DNA from: Bin87 sp965220265
GTDB lineage: Bacteria > Chloroflexota > Dehalococcoidia > Lucifugimonadales > UBA3495
Assembly (NCBI GenBank): GCA_965220265.1
Contig: CBDCPM010000004.1
Coordinates: forward strand, 3,720,001-3,784,000
Length of the DNA: 64,000 nt
Reading direction: 5' to 3'
Of the stretch, positions 1-8,848 are shown in pieces. Numbering within the stretch: the first letter of the stretch is position 1; every line of letters starts with the position of its first letter. The notes below the pieces were generated by a model, which saw nothing but the letters and a program-made list of their open reading frames with translations, did not search any database and had not been told where the DNA came from. The position numbers were made by a program, and so were the translations under genes.

Positions 1-2135
1 AGGGTTCGGGCAAGTCGCTGACCATGCTGTGGCTGGCCACCAAGCTGCGCCGCGAACCAGCGCTGAACAACCCGACCATCGTGGTGGTGACCGACCGCAA
101 ACAGCTGGATGAACAAATTTCCCGTACCTTCGAGCGATGCGGCTTTCCGGCTCCCGAGCAAGCCAACAGCGGCAGCGACCTGCGCCGGCTGCTGACTTCC
201 AGCACGGGCCGGACGGTGATGACCACCATCCAGAAGTTCGAGGAGGTCGTGGCCGCGCCCGCGGGCGAACTGGACACTCTCAACCCCGCCCACAACATCA
301 TCGTCATGGTGGACGAGGCCCACCGCACCCAGTACGGGCAATTGGGCGCCCGGCTATCCCAGGCCCTGCCCAACGCGGTCCTGGTCGGGTTCACCGGAAC
401 ACCCATCGACAAGAGTTTTCGCCGGAGTACCATGCGGCGCTTCGGCCCGTTGATCGACACCTACACCATCCGCGAGTCGGTGCAGGACGGCGCGACGGTG
501 CAGATCCTCTATGAGGCTCGGTTGCCGGATTTGGCCATCCAAGGAGCTGAGACGCTGGACAAGCTGTTCGACACGCTCTTCAGCGAGGAAACGGAAGCGC
601 AGAAGGAAGAGATCAAAAAACGCTACGCCAACCGCGAAACCGTCGCCGGGGCCGAGCAGCGCATCCAGATGATCGCGCTGGACATCGCCGATCACTTCAA
701 GACCAAGGTCAAGCCCAACGGGTTCAAGGCCCAGGTCGTCGCGCCCAACCGGCTGGCGGCGATCCGCTACGCCAAGTACCTCAACGGTTTCCACGTTCGC
801 GCCTACCCCATCATCACCACATCGGCCAATGACGGCATCGAGTTCAAGGAGGCCAAGGAACTCAACCAGGACCAGGTGACCAACAGTTTCAAGCTCCCCG
901 ACGGCGAGCCAGAGGTGTTGGTCGTGGTGGACATGTTGCTCACCGGGTTCGACGCGCCGGTGGAACAGGTGCTGTACCTCGACCGGGGCTTGCAGGAACA
1001 CGGCTTGCTCCAGGCCGTCGCCCGCGTCAACCGGCCGTTCAGTCATGACCACGACGGCGTGGCCACCGAGAAAGGATACGGTTTGGTGGTGGACTACTAC
1101 GGCGTGTCGCGCAATTTGGAGGCAGCTCTGCAAGCGTTTGACCTGTCGGATGTTGTTGGAACGATGCGAGAACTGGAAGAGGACCCCACGGTTGCCCTCG
1201 AAGCGGCTGTGGTGGCCGCCGAAGCCCACTTCAAGGGGCCTGATCTGGATGACGTTTGGGACTGCATCGCCGTGTTCGCGCCCGACGCCAACACGGAGGG
1301 CAACTTCAAGGCCGACGTGTACGAAAGGTTCAACGCCGATTACCGCGAGTTCTCCCGCCTGATGGACCGGGCCATTCCCAATCCCAAGGCGCTGCCGTAC
1401 GTGGGACGTCTCGCGCGCCTCACCGAAATCCGCGCCTACGCCCGCGCCCACTTCCTCCAGGAGGACGTCCGTCTGAACTGGACCGACATCGGCGCCAAGG
1501 TCAAGAAACTGATCGACGAGCGCATCGACGCCAACGTCAGGGAGTTGATGGAGCCGGTTTCGGTGCTGGACAAGGATTTCGATCAGAAGATAGCCGGACT
1601 TCCCCACGACGAAGCCAGGGCGTCGGTGATGGAGCATACGATTCGCGCGTACATCAACGAACGCCTCGCCGACAATCCGGTGTTCTACGGCAAGCTGTCC
1701 GAGCAGCTGGAGCGCATCATCCAAGACCTGCGCAACAAGGTAATTGACGCGGCCGAGGCCGCCAAACTGCAGGCTGCCCTGAAAGCGCAGCTCGACGCAG
1801 AGGAAGACATCGCGGCCCAGATGGGATTGTCTGCCGAGGCTTTCGCCATCTACGAGATAATCGACGAGGCTGGGACGCGGATGATCTCCGAGGGCGAACG
1901 GGCGGCGTACCACGTGCGCATGGACGAGGCGCAGAAGGAAGCCACGGAAAAGGTGGAATCCGCGCTGTCCCAACATCGCGCCATGGTGGACTGGCAGACT
2001 AACCAGGAAGTCCAACGTTTGATGCGGCGCGACATCAAGCGGGAGCTGAGGGATGGCGAAAAGTACACCGAAGCCGAACTCGATGATCTTGCCAACCGCA
2101 TCGTGGACGCTTTCCGGAGCCGTGGTTCCCGATGA
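1..2135 (+). CDS. hsdR: Type I restriction enzyme subunit R (HsdR), 5'-truncated by window edge
   Basis: This is the motor and nuclease subunit of a type I restriction-modification complex, which translocates DNA and cuts it away from the recognition site. The reading frame is already open at base 3, where the first five codons encode the Walker A motif GSGKS, so the true start and the N-terminal nuclease domain lie upstream of the window. Other SF2 helicase motifs follow in order: VDEAH near base 315, GFTGTP near 390, DMLLTGFDAP near 930-960 and QAVARVNRP near 1010-1035. The C-terminal third is helical, as in HsdR. The stop TGA overlaps the next ATG by 4 bp (ATGA), so the two genes are translationally coupled. 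HsdM and HsdS are presumably upstream, out of view. Confidence 0.95.
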   Translation, partial: GSGKSLTMLWLATKLRREPALNNPTIVVVTDRKQLDEQISRTFERCGFPAPEQANSGSDLRRLLTSSTGRTVMTTIQKFEEVVAAPAGELDTLNPAHNIIVMVDEAHRTQYGQLGARLSQALPNAVLVGFTGTPIDKSFRRSTMRRFGPLIDTYTIRESVQDGATVQILYEARLPDLAIQGAETLDKLFDTLFSEETEAQKEEIKKRYANRETVAGAEQRIQMIALDIADHFKTKVKPNGFKAQVVAPNRLAAIRYAKYLNGFHVRAYPIITTSANDGIEFKEAKELNQDQVTNSFKLPDGEPEVLVVVDMLLTGFDAPVEQVLYLDRGLQEHGLLQAVARVNRPFSHDHDGVATEKGYGLVVDYYGVSRNLEAALQAFDLSDVVGTMRELEEDPTVALEAAVVAAEAHFKGPDLDDVWDCIAVFAPDANTEGNFKADVYERFNADYREFSRLMDRAIPNPKALPYVGRLARLTEIRAYARAHFLQEDVRLNWTDIGAKVKKLIDERIDANVRELMEPVSVLDKDFDQKIAGLPHDEARASVMEHTIRAYINERLADNPVFYGKLSEQLERIIQDLRNKVIDAAEAAKLQAALKAQLDAEEDIAAQMGLSAEAFAIYEIIDEAGTRMISEGERAAYHVRMDEAQKEATEKVESALSQHRAMVDWQTNQEVQRLMRRDIKRELRDGEKYTEAELDDLANRIVDAFRSRGSR

Positions 2136-2860
2136 TGGAGCGGGACAGCATCCGCTTCGGTGACACCACCATCGAGTACCAGGTACGCCGCAGCGACCGC
2201 CGGAAGAAAACTGTCCAGGTCACCGTGGACGGTGGCGGTGTGCAGGTAGCGGCGCCGATGGACACGCCGTCCGAGGACCTGAAAAACTTGGTGCGGCGGC
2301 GAGCGCCATGGATCCTCAACCACGCGTCTGACGGATTGTTGACCGTCGCGCCCAAGCGGTTTGTCAGCGGTGAAACCCTGCCTTACCTGGGGCGCAACGT
2401 GCGCACGGTGTTCGAGGCCGCCGACGTGCGCACGCCAGAGGTTCGTTTCGACCACTGGCGATTTAGCATCAAAGTGCCCCAGGATATCCCCGAAAGTGAG
2501 CGGTACGGTCGCATCCGCAAGGCTGTTGTTGCGTGGTATCGAGATAGGGCCGCCATACGACTAAAAGCGGGAGTCAAGAAGTGGCTGCCACGTTTCGGTG
2601 GTGGCGAACTGCCTGACGTATTGATTCGTGACCAGCGTCAGCGCTGGGGAAGCTGTGCGCCGGATGGAACGCTGCGCTTCAACTGGCGTGCAATGATGCT
2701 GGAACCCGCGTTGGTGGATTACGTCATCGTCCACGAATTGGCGCACCTGACCGTGCGCAGCCATTCAGACGACTACTGGCAGCTCGTTATCCAGGTTGTC
2801 CCCGACGCCCAGGAGAGGCGGCGCAAACTGCGGGCAATCGGGCAGTCGATACCTTTATGA
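2132..2860 (+). CDS. YgjP-like (DUF45/M48-type) metallopeptidase
   Basis: A 242-residue zinc metallopeptidase of the YgjP/DUF45 family. The catalytic HELAH motif sits near residue 208, preceded by the family signature RQRWGSC near residue 170 and followed by a conserved RSHSDDYW segment. No signal peptide is visible, so it should act in the cytoplasm. The start overlaps the hsdR stop by 4 bp. Genes of this family often follow type I restriction genes, and the coupling suggests a role with that complex; its substrate is unknown. Length is normal for the family (about 230-250 residues). Confidence 0.92.
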   Translation: MMERDSIRFGDTTIEYQVRRSDRRKKTVQVTVDGGGVQVAAPMDTPSEDLKNLVRRRAPWILNHASDGLLTVAPKRFVSGETLPYLGRNVRTVFEAADVRTPEVRFDHWRFSIKVPQDIPESERYGRIRKAVVAWYRDRAAIRLKAGVKKWLPRFGGGELPDVLIRDQRQRWGSCAPDGTLRFNWRAMMLEPALVDYVIVHELAHLTVRSHSDDYWQLVIQVVPDAQERRRKLRAIGQSIPL

Positions 2861-3403
2861 AACGTGACTAGCGCGCGATGCCGCGTTTGCGACCCACTCC
2901 GTTTTAGTGGTTATGGACGGTGCAGCGGCACTCGACTCAAACCATCGGTGCGGGATCGCGTACGCTGGTCGACACCGGCAATGGAAAACTCTGTGTCGTC
3001 TTCCAAGCGATCAACCACCCAACACCACCCGTTTTGAGTCGCCGCGGACGCACGGGTTTACCGTCTAGCAGACAAGCCGTATGTTTTGTTGAAACAAGTT
3101 GCCAAAGTGTTGAAACGTGGGTCCTTCTACGCGAACGTTCAGCCGCGAATGTGCTGGAAAATTCGCGGGCCCACACTTGCAATTGGATCCGAGTAGACGG
3201 CGTCATATCCCCAGTAGAGCCCCCACACGCGGGGATAGACCGCAGTGTCGCCATGCGGACGTTGGCAATGTGCGGGTTCCCCCCGCATAAGGGGATTGCA
3301 TCACAGTGGCTCGAATAGTGCGTGTCGACCGGCTTCCATTCGTGGCGTCGCCGAAAACCACCAACTCGTACTGGGCACCGTCGATGAGGCGCTGACCAGT
3401 CGC
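2861..3403. other. Non-coding interval with two CRISPR-repeat-like hairpins
   Basis: No convincing gene is visible in this stretch. The only structure seen is a pair of hairpin-forming segments beginning at 3214 and 3274. Each is about 29 bp with a C-run and a GGGGAT block, and they lie 60 bp apart, reminiscent of two degenerate type I-E CRISPR repeats with one spacer. No cas gene is nearby and the two copies are poorly conserved with each other. Confidence 0.4.
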
Positions 3404-4728
3404 TCAACCCTGAGGCAAACGAAGTGGCATCTCCAAACGTGAGTTTTGGGACGGCGCGAGCTTTGGATCGCCCAGGAACAGGAATGCTGACGAACCGACT
3501 GCGCCGATTACCGCTACGATTGCCAGGGGCAACGTGTAGGCACCGGTGATTGCGCTAAGCCAGGCGATCAAGACCCCCGCCAGCGCTCCCCCGCTAACCA
3601 GGTTCGGGAGCATCAAGGATAGTCCGGTTATCGTGGCGAAGTTGCGGCGGCCGAAGTAAACCCCGCGAGATGCCAGGGTTAGCGGCAGCATCCCGCCAGC
3701 GCCCGTGCCGGCAAGGGCGGCCGAAAGATAAAACATCGGCAACGTTTCCGCGAGATGCCAGGACACCGGCGGCGCACGCTTCCAACAGTCCGAATACGAA
3801 CATGGTCCTGCGCATGGGGAAGTGGTCTCCCACCCATCCACCAACCAGAACGAACAGAATCGCGAACGCGCCATCAATCCATGAGGCCCCGCCGGATATG
3901 ACTGGCTCGAAACCCAATTGGCGCATCATCAACGCGTTGAAGAATAGCCCGCCGGACGAGACGGAGAAGACGGCTCCGCCCACCACCAGCAGCCAAAAAG
4001 CCCGCGTACGCAGCGCCTCCCGCCACGCATAGTTGGGCACCCAAGCATCGCCACAACCCTTTGCGTCCGATTCAGGTTCACGTCGGTGACCCGGGGCAAT
4101 GCCGTCAGGATGCTGGTTGTGATCCTCCGGACGATTCCTGATCAACCTGGAGAGCGGCCCAGCCAGAACCAGGACAGTAGCCGCTACCGTCAACGAAGCC
4201 GTGCGAGGGTCAATCTCCACCGAAGACCCGAGCACTTCGAACAAGAACCCGACCATGACCAATGGCAGCAACAAGACCGCCATGGCCATGGCGCGACGAC
4301 TCACGAACCAATTGTTCACCGCCGCCGCAGCCGGCAAATGGGTCCCGACGATTCCACCAACGCCCACGAAGAAGAGCGACGCATACAACACCACCGGGAT
4401 CTGGCGCCCCAGATACAAAATCGCCCCAACACCGAGCACTAGCAATCCCCACAATACCAGGCGGCGCGCTCCCCATCGGTCGACCGCCCACCCAACCAAT
4501 GGCATCAGCAGCAACGGCAACCAACCGGTCAGCACCCCGTAAGCCACTGCCAAGGCTAGACTGCCGCTGCGGGGCACCAGAACTTCTCCCAGCGTGAATA
4601 GCATGAGTTGGGGCAGGCCCTCCAATGACCAGGATGAACGCGCCGATCCAAACCACACGCCAGCCGTAAAAACTTGCGGCGGACGGTTTCAAATCAGCTT
4701 CGACGGTGTGGTCGTGGCATTCAGTCAT
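3404..4728 (-). pseudogene. MFS transporter, broken by two frameshifts
   Basis: The three minus-strand frames together spell one major facilitator superfamily transporter of about 440 residues. The start ATG at 4728 is followed by a YGWRVVWIGAFIL first membrane segment. The frame then changes between about 4610 and 4650, continues through the GWAVDRWGARR loop motif and several membrane segments, and changes again near 3740-3800 before the C-terminal helices ending at 3404. The YGW start and NNWF segment resemble the intact MFS gene at 37836-39194, so both probably belong to the same anion/monocarboxylate-like group. Two indels in one gene point to a pseudogene, but base-calling errors would look the same. 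Confidence 0.8.
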
Positions 4729-4899
4729 CTTGGTCTTGAGGAATCAACAGAAAGACAGCAAGCCCACGCGGGGGCAAGGCAGCAGGTCCGATACGGCAGA
4801 AAAAGGGGCCGCACTTGTCCACTGGATCCGGCCTTCAAGGAGAGGCATCGGTCTGCCCCAGGGCATTATGGATGCACCAGGACCGGGCTGAAAGTGGGC

Positions 4900-5076
4900 C
4901 TGTCGCTGAACCCCAGCGCCTGGCCCACCGTCTCGTTGGTGCGGACCAGCCGTATGGCCGACGTGCTGGCCGAGCACCTGGAGTACTCGGCGAAGGATGT
5001 GGCGGCGCTGGTTGACGCCGGCGTATTGTACGAGTCTCCGGGGGCACGGAGGCGCAAGCAGGCGGGCGCCGATTAA
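4900..5076 (+). pseudogene. Possible 3' remnant of a CaiB/BaiF CoA-transferase gene
   Basis: The last 55 or so codons before the TAA at 5074-5076 include LAEHLEYSAKDVAALVDAGV. This resembles the typical end of family III CoA-transferases, where LGEHT...L.YS.EEIAAL...GV precedes a short tail. Nothing upstream in this frame looks like the rest of the enzyme, so only a decayed 3' end would remain. The rest of 4729-5336 holds no other recognisable gene. The assignment rests on a short motif and is tentative. Confidence 0.35.
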
Positions 5077-5336
5077 TCAGAGGGTGTCTAACAAAGGTCT
5101 AATCGGGATGGAAGGATCGGGGCGGCGTATCGGGAGTTGGGCGCAGCGCGGCACTCTCGTCACCGGGTGGCGTCATCTCTTACTCAACCAGATCGCTACG
5201 CGCTTCGACAACCCCGCAATCAACGACTTCGCTCCCCGCGATGGGCGCAGGGGCTGTCGACCGATCAGCAAAGTTGCTTCGGCAAAGTTGCTAATGAACT
5301 CTGCCATCGATAGACTCGACCTGCCGAGATTGAACG

Positions 5337-5819
5337 ATGACCAACTTCGCCGACCGAACCATCTGGACCGGGGACAACCTGGACATCCTGCGCGGCCTCA
5401 ACTCCGCATCGGTTGACCTCATCTACCTGGATCCGCCGTTCAACTCCAACCGCAACTACGCTGCGCCGGTGGGCAGCGCGGCGGCCGGCGCCGCTTTCAA
5501 GGACACCTGGACCCTCTCCGACCTGGATGTGGCGTGGATGGGTCTGATCGCCGATGAGCAACCGGCCATGTACCAAGTGCTCCAGGCGGCTGGTCTGACC
5601 CACGGCAAGGGGATGCAGTCGTACCTTTGCATGATGGCGGTGAGATTGTTGGAGATGCGTCGAGTGCTCAAGGAAACCGGCTCCATTTATCTGCACTGCG
5701 ATCCGACCGCCAGCCATTATCTGAAGTTGCTGATGGACGGCATTTACGGTCAGAGCAACTTTCGCAACGAAATCAGTTGGAACCGTTCAAATCCCAAGAG
5801 TCTTCGCGGATCTTGGTGA
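5337..5819 (+). pseudogene. DNA methyltransferase, N-terminal fragment
   Basis: A 160-residue fragment of a beta-class N4/N6 amino-methyltransferase. It starts with GDNLDILRGL and the catalytic DPPF motif in LIYLDPPFNSNRNY near residue 30, followed by the helical RLLEMRRVLKETGSIYLHCD segment. The SAM-binding FxGxG region expected 150 or more residues further on is missing, and the frame ends at TGA 5817-5819. It is similar in architecture to the methyltransferase half of the fusion gene at 51406-52968. Sequence beyond about 5800 reads on the other strand as a membrane protein N-terminus, so a rearrangement removed the 3' half. Confidence 0.85.
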
Positions 5820-5901
5820 CGATGACATATCCGGCGAGTCCAAACCCGGCGGCGAAGAGGACGGCAGAGACAATGGTTAGAAGAATGGCTAAGTACAACA
5901 T
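5773..5901 (-). pseudogene. Truncated membrane-protein N-terminus at a rearrangement junction
   Basis: From the ATG at 5901 the minus strand encodes 42 residues beginning MLYLAILLTIVSAVLF, a good membrane anchor followed by a charged KIRED segment. It then runs into the opposite strand of the methyltransferase fragment and stops. The first 28 or so residues look like a genuine N-terminal anchor of a longer protein that has been cut off; the parent family cannot be named. It is too short to be a safe gene call. Confidence 0.4.
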
Positions 5902-5940
5902 GGGCGCCTCGCGTGGTGCGGTGTCAGTGCCCTTGAATCG

Positions 5941-6103
5941 GGTCTAGCAGCCTGTCCGAGAAACAATGTTCTAAGCGAATATCGTCATCAAAACTAACAA
6001 CACGCTGTATGGTGACTAATATCATGGACGTTTTGGTGCAAGATTAGCAGTTTAGAAACGGCAGTCGTCACGCGTGCTTAATACTCGGACAGGCTGCTAG
6101 ACC
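5941..6103. mobile_element. MITE-like element with perfect 20-bp inverted ends
   Basis: The first 20 bases (ggtctagcagcctgtccgag, 5941-5960) are repeated as an exact reverse complement at 6084-6103. The 123-bp interior is AT-richer than the surroundings and has no reading frame. A palindromic CTAG lies at both ends (5944-5947 and 6097-6100) and may be the duplicated target. Small size, perfect ends and no coding capacity fit a miniature inverted-repeat element moved in trans by an IS transposase. No matching full-length IS is present in the window. Confidence 0.75.
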
Positions 6104-6319
6104 GTCAAAGCGTATTCACAGTGTACAGGAAAAGTCCCATGACCTGCGAGAGCAGCATACCCGCAGCTTCAGTGCTGTCAAGGAGAAACCGACCGTACTG
6201 ACCCCGTCTCGGTTCGCACAATAAATGTTGGCCAGTCATTCCTGACGTTCTTCGGGCGAGGGCGACATCACCCGCCGACACACAAACGCCGTTTGTGAAG
6301 GTTCGGTTCTGGAGGAAAT

Positions 6320-6394
6320 TGGTGGAGGCTACGGGATTCGAACCCGTGACCCCCTGCTTGCAAAGCAGGTGCTCTCCCACTGAGCTAAGCCCCC
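6320..6394 (-). tRNA. tRNA-Ala (anticodon TGC)
   Basis: The minus strand folds as a complete cloverleaf: 7-bp acceptor stem GGGGGCT/AGCCTCC with one G-U pair, D arm with AGTGGGA loop, anticodon stem CCTGC/GCAGG with TTTGCAA loop (anticodon TGC), T stem ACGGG/CCCGT with TTCGAAT loop, discriminator A, and an encoded CCA (6320-6322). The length is 75 nt including CCA. No introns or oddities. The gene borders the decayed zone at 3-6 kb, a common position for integration events, although no integrase is seen. Confidence 0.98.
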
Positions 6395-6402
6395 AACCGG
6401 AA

Positions 6403-6427
6403 AAGGGCAGTCGTACAGACTGCCCTT
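6403..6427 (-). terminator. Hairpin terminator after the lactonase gene
   Basis: A perfect 10-bp stem (aagggcagtc / gactgccctt) with a 5-nt loop lies between the end of the lactonase gene (6467) and tRNA-Ala. On the minus strand it is followed by a short T-run. It probably ends the acyl-CoA-dehydrogenase-like/lactonase transcript before the tRNA. Confidence 0.6.
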
Positions 6428-6466
6428 CCATACTACCATCCGGCCGTGTCACTCGGCCATTCGCGA

Positions 6467-7498
6467 TCACAGGTCGATGATCAGCACCCACATCGGATCC
6501 CGCCCGATGTCGTACACCTCCATCGGCTCCAGCTCCCCGCTGTCCTGGTTAACCCGGTACGACGCCAGCCGTCCCGTCTCCAGGCCCGACGCGTACAGGT
6601 AGCTGCCCTTGGTGTCCAGGCTGAAGGCCCGCGGCACCGCCTCCGTGGCCACCCGCCCGATGGCCGTCAGGCTGCCGTCCGTCCCATCCACCGCGAAGCC
6701 GGCCACGCTGTTGTGCCCCCGGTTGGGCGCGTACAGGAACCGGCCCGACGGCGTGATCTGGATCTGCGAACAGGTGTTGCGCTCCATGAAACCCTCCGGC
6801 AGCGTCGGCACTGTCTGGAACGGACTCAGCGTGCCGGCGTCGGCGTCGAAGCGATAGGCTGTGACGCCGCATCCCTGCTCGTTCGATGAGTACACCACGT
6901 CCAGGTTGGGGTTGAAGCAGATGTGCCGCGGCCCTTCCGGCGAGGTGGGCGTCGCCCGGTCCGGCGTGTTGGCGGTCAGCCTGCCCGTCGACTCGTCGAA
7001 CCGGAACTGGAAGATGGCGTTCGGCCCCGTTTGTGAACCCTCCGCGATGTGCGGCACGAAGGCGTAGCGGTTCGACGCGTCGGTTTGGATGTAGTGCGCC
7101 CCGATGCCCGTCTCCCGCCACTCGATGGGCGAAGGGTCGAGGCTCCCATCGTCGCCGAATTTATGCACGCCCACCCGCGCCTGGTAGTAGTACGCCGACA
7201 GCAGGTACTTCCCTGTGCGGTCGGTGGAGATGTGCACCGGGTTGCCGCCCAGGTTGATGTCGTTAACCCGCTCCAGGTCGCCGCTGCTGCCATCGATGCT
7301 GAAGGACGTCATCCCGAATTCCCCCGGCCGGCGCCGACCCACGAATAGAAAGCGCTTCTCCGGATCCGTCGCCATCGGCGCCGGCATCCCCGCTAGCGGG
7401 TACTCCACCCGGTTCGTCAGGCCGCCCGTAGCCGGGTCCAGGTCGTACCGGGCGATGACGTCGTCCCCTTGCAGTGATACGTACAGATAGGTAGCCAT
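6467..7498 (-). CDS. Lactonase family protein (seven-bladed beta-propeller)
   Basis: 343 residues, without a signal peptide, of the lactonase (6-phosphogluconolactonase/muconate-lactonizing-enzyme-like) beta-propeller family. Repeated blade motifs such as YLYVS, FLFVG, YLLSAYY, FLYAPNR and YLYASG recur about every 45-50 residues, and the family pattern SPEGPRHICFNPN is at about 195. Proteins of this family hydrolyse lactone rings, but the substrate cannot be read from sequence. The ATG lies 13 bp downstream of the stop of the acyl-CoA-dehydrogenase-like gene, so the two form one operon; perhaps they act in degradation of an aromatic or sugar-derived compound. Confidence 0.88.
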   Translation of the reverse strand: MATYLYVSLQGDDVIARYDLDPATGGLTNRVEYPLAGMPAPMATDPEKRFLFVGRRRPGEFGMTSFSIDGSSGDLERVNDINLGGNPVHISTDRTGKYLLSAYYYQARVGVHKFGDDGSLDPSPIEWRETGIGAHYIQTDASNRYAFVPHIAEGSQTGPNAIFQFRFDESTGRLTANTPDRATPTSPEGPRHICFNPNLDVVYSSNEQGCGVTAYRFDADAGTLSPFQTVPTLPEGFMERNTCSQIQITPSGRFLYAPNRGHNSVAGFAVDGTDGSLTAIGRVATEAVPRAFSLDTKGSYLYASGLETGRLASYRVNQDSGELEPMEVYDIGRDPMWVLIIDL

Positions 7499-7511
7499 AT
7501 CCGCGCCTCCT

Positions 7512-8690
7512 CTATTCCATCACCCTCGCGTCGGGCAGCCCCAGCAGGAACTGCCCGTGGTTCTCGTACGCCGTGTCGCTCACCATCTGGTGCTGCGCCG
7601 CCGCGTTGATGTCCCGCAGGCACTGCTGCAGTATGCTGGACATGAACAGGGCCGCGCCCCCGCCATACCGGAACGCCTGCGACACCACGTCGGCCGCGAC
7701 ATCCGTGGTATAGGTCGCGCACCCTCGCATCTGCGCCTGCAGCGGTGGAGACGGCGTGTGACCCGCGCAGACCGACTGCCACGCCGCCTCCAATATCTCC
7801 ACGTTCAGGGAGCGTGCCGCCCGCAGCCGCAGGTCGCACTCGCCCAGCGCCCGCTGGAATGCCGGCCGGCTCGCCAGCAGGTTCACCGAGTTGTACCCCC
7901 GCGTCTTGGACGCCGCCGCCTCGGTCACCGCGTCCAGTGCCCGTCGCGCCACCCCCAGCGCGAAAGCCGAGTGCTCGTTGGTCACGTATCCCGGCCGGCC
8001 CAGACGGTACAGCGCGCCGCCCCGTCGCGGCTCGGTCAGCGTCGAGTCCCACGCAAACCCGTCGGGAACGAACAGGTCGTCCACCGAGAAATCGCAGCTT
8101 CCCGTGCCCCGCAGCCCCATCACCTGCCAGTTGTCGTGCACCTTGACCTTGTCCCTGGGCATCACCACCCGCAGTTGCCGTGGGTAGCCTGCCGGCGCGT
8201 CCGCAACCACCCGCGCGCCGGCCGAAACCCACTCGGCGTGCTGGATCCCGCTGCCGAACTGCCACCGTCCGGTGAGCCGGTAGCCCCCGTCCACGGGCGT
8301 CGCGGTTCCAGTGGGCGCGGCCGCTCCCGCCACCTTGGGCGGTTTGCCGCCGACGAATATGTCCTCAATGGATGAATCCGGCAGAAACGCGCCCAGGCTG
8401 CCCAGGCTCGCCGCGCCGATCATCAGGCACCAGCCCGAGGCCGGATCCATGCGGCTCACCGCCTCCAGCACGTCCAGCTGTGTCACCACGTCCGCCTCGG
8501 CACCGCCCAGCACGTGGGGCATCTTCAGCCGCAACAACCCCGACTCGTACAGCGCATCCACCGACCCCGCCGCCAGCGTGCCGATCCGCTCCGACTCCTC
8601 CGCACCCGCCTCCAGCGTGGCCCGTACGCTTTCTACCGCATCCATCAGGACGCGGCGCTTCTCCTCTCGGTCGTAAGGAAATCCGCTCAT
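7512..8690 (-). CDS. Acyl-CoA dehydrogenase-fold flavin enzyme (HsaA/hydroxylase-like)
   Basis: 392 residues of the acyl-CoA dehydrogenase superfamily, most like the flavin-dependent monooxygenase (HsaA/pigment hydroxylase) branch. Visible features are an N-terminal helical domain with LKMPHVLGGAE, a middle domain with GGYRLTGRWQFGSG and VMGLRGTGSCDF, and a C-terminal helical domain ending GQFLLG. The catalytic glutamate of true acyl-CoA dehydrogenases is not obvious. The frame is open for 20 codons further upstream, but those codons lie in a dispersed intergenic repeat, so the start is placed at ATG 8688-8690 (MSGFPYD). It is cotranscribed with the lactonase gene. It likely needs a reductase partner, not seen here. 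Confidence 0.87.
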   Translation of the reverse strand: MSGFPYDREEKRRVLMDAVESVRATLEAGAEESERIGTLAAGSVDALYESGLLRLKMPHVLGGAEADVVTQLDVLEAVSRMDPASGWCLMIGAASLGSLGAFLPDSSIEDIFVGGKPPKVAGAAAPTGTATPVDGGYRLTGRWQFGSGIQHAEWVSAGARVVADAPAGYPRQLRVVMPRDKVKVHDNWQVMGLRGTGSCDFSVDDLFVPDGFAWDSTLTEPRRGGALYRLGRPGYVTNEHSAFALGVARRALDAVTEAAASKTRGYNSVNLLASRPAFQRALGECDLRLRAARSLNVEILEAAWQSVCAGHTPSPPLQAQMRGCATYTTDVAADVVSQAFRYGGGAALFMSSILQQCLRDINAAAQHQMVSDTAYENHGQFLLGLPDARVME

Positions 8691-8712
8691 GGTGTGTCGC
8701 TCAAGAGTATTC

Positions 8713-8742
8713 GTCGTTGCGAGCGCAGCGTGGCAATCTCGT
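8713..8742 (+). repeat. Dispersed intergenic repeat (family A)
   Basis: One copy of the dispersed repeat with core GCGAGCGCAGCGTGGCAATC. Others are at 9353, 12483, 13638, 13797, 29155, 29216 and 30305. It sits just upstream of the acyl-CoA-dehydrogenase-like start and creates a false N-terminal extension of that gene. Confidence 0.8.
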
Positions 8743-8848
8743 TGGCCCACGGTTCAGGGCAACCGCAACTCACGGCGGAACTGAGGTTGTCCGGAGTCTG
8801 GCTCAGAGGGTGCGCGCCTTTGGGAAGTTGACGCGGGGTAGGCAGTGA

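Noticed and set aside
354..2015. Long open frame on the minus strand across hsdR
   Set aside because: Antisense shadow of a clear helicase gene; its translation shows no family pattern and is typical of high-GC reverse frames.
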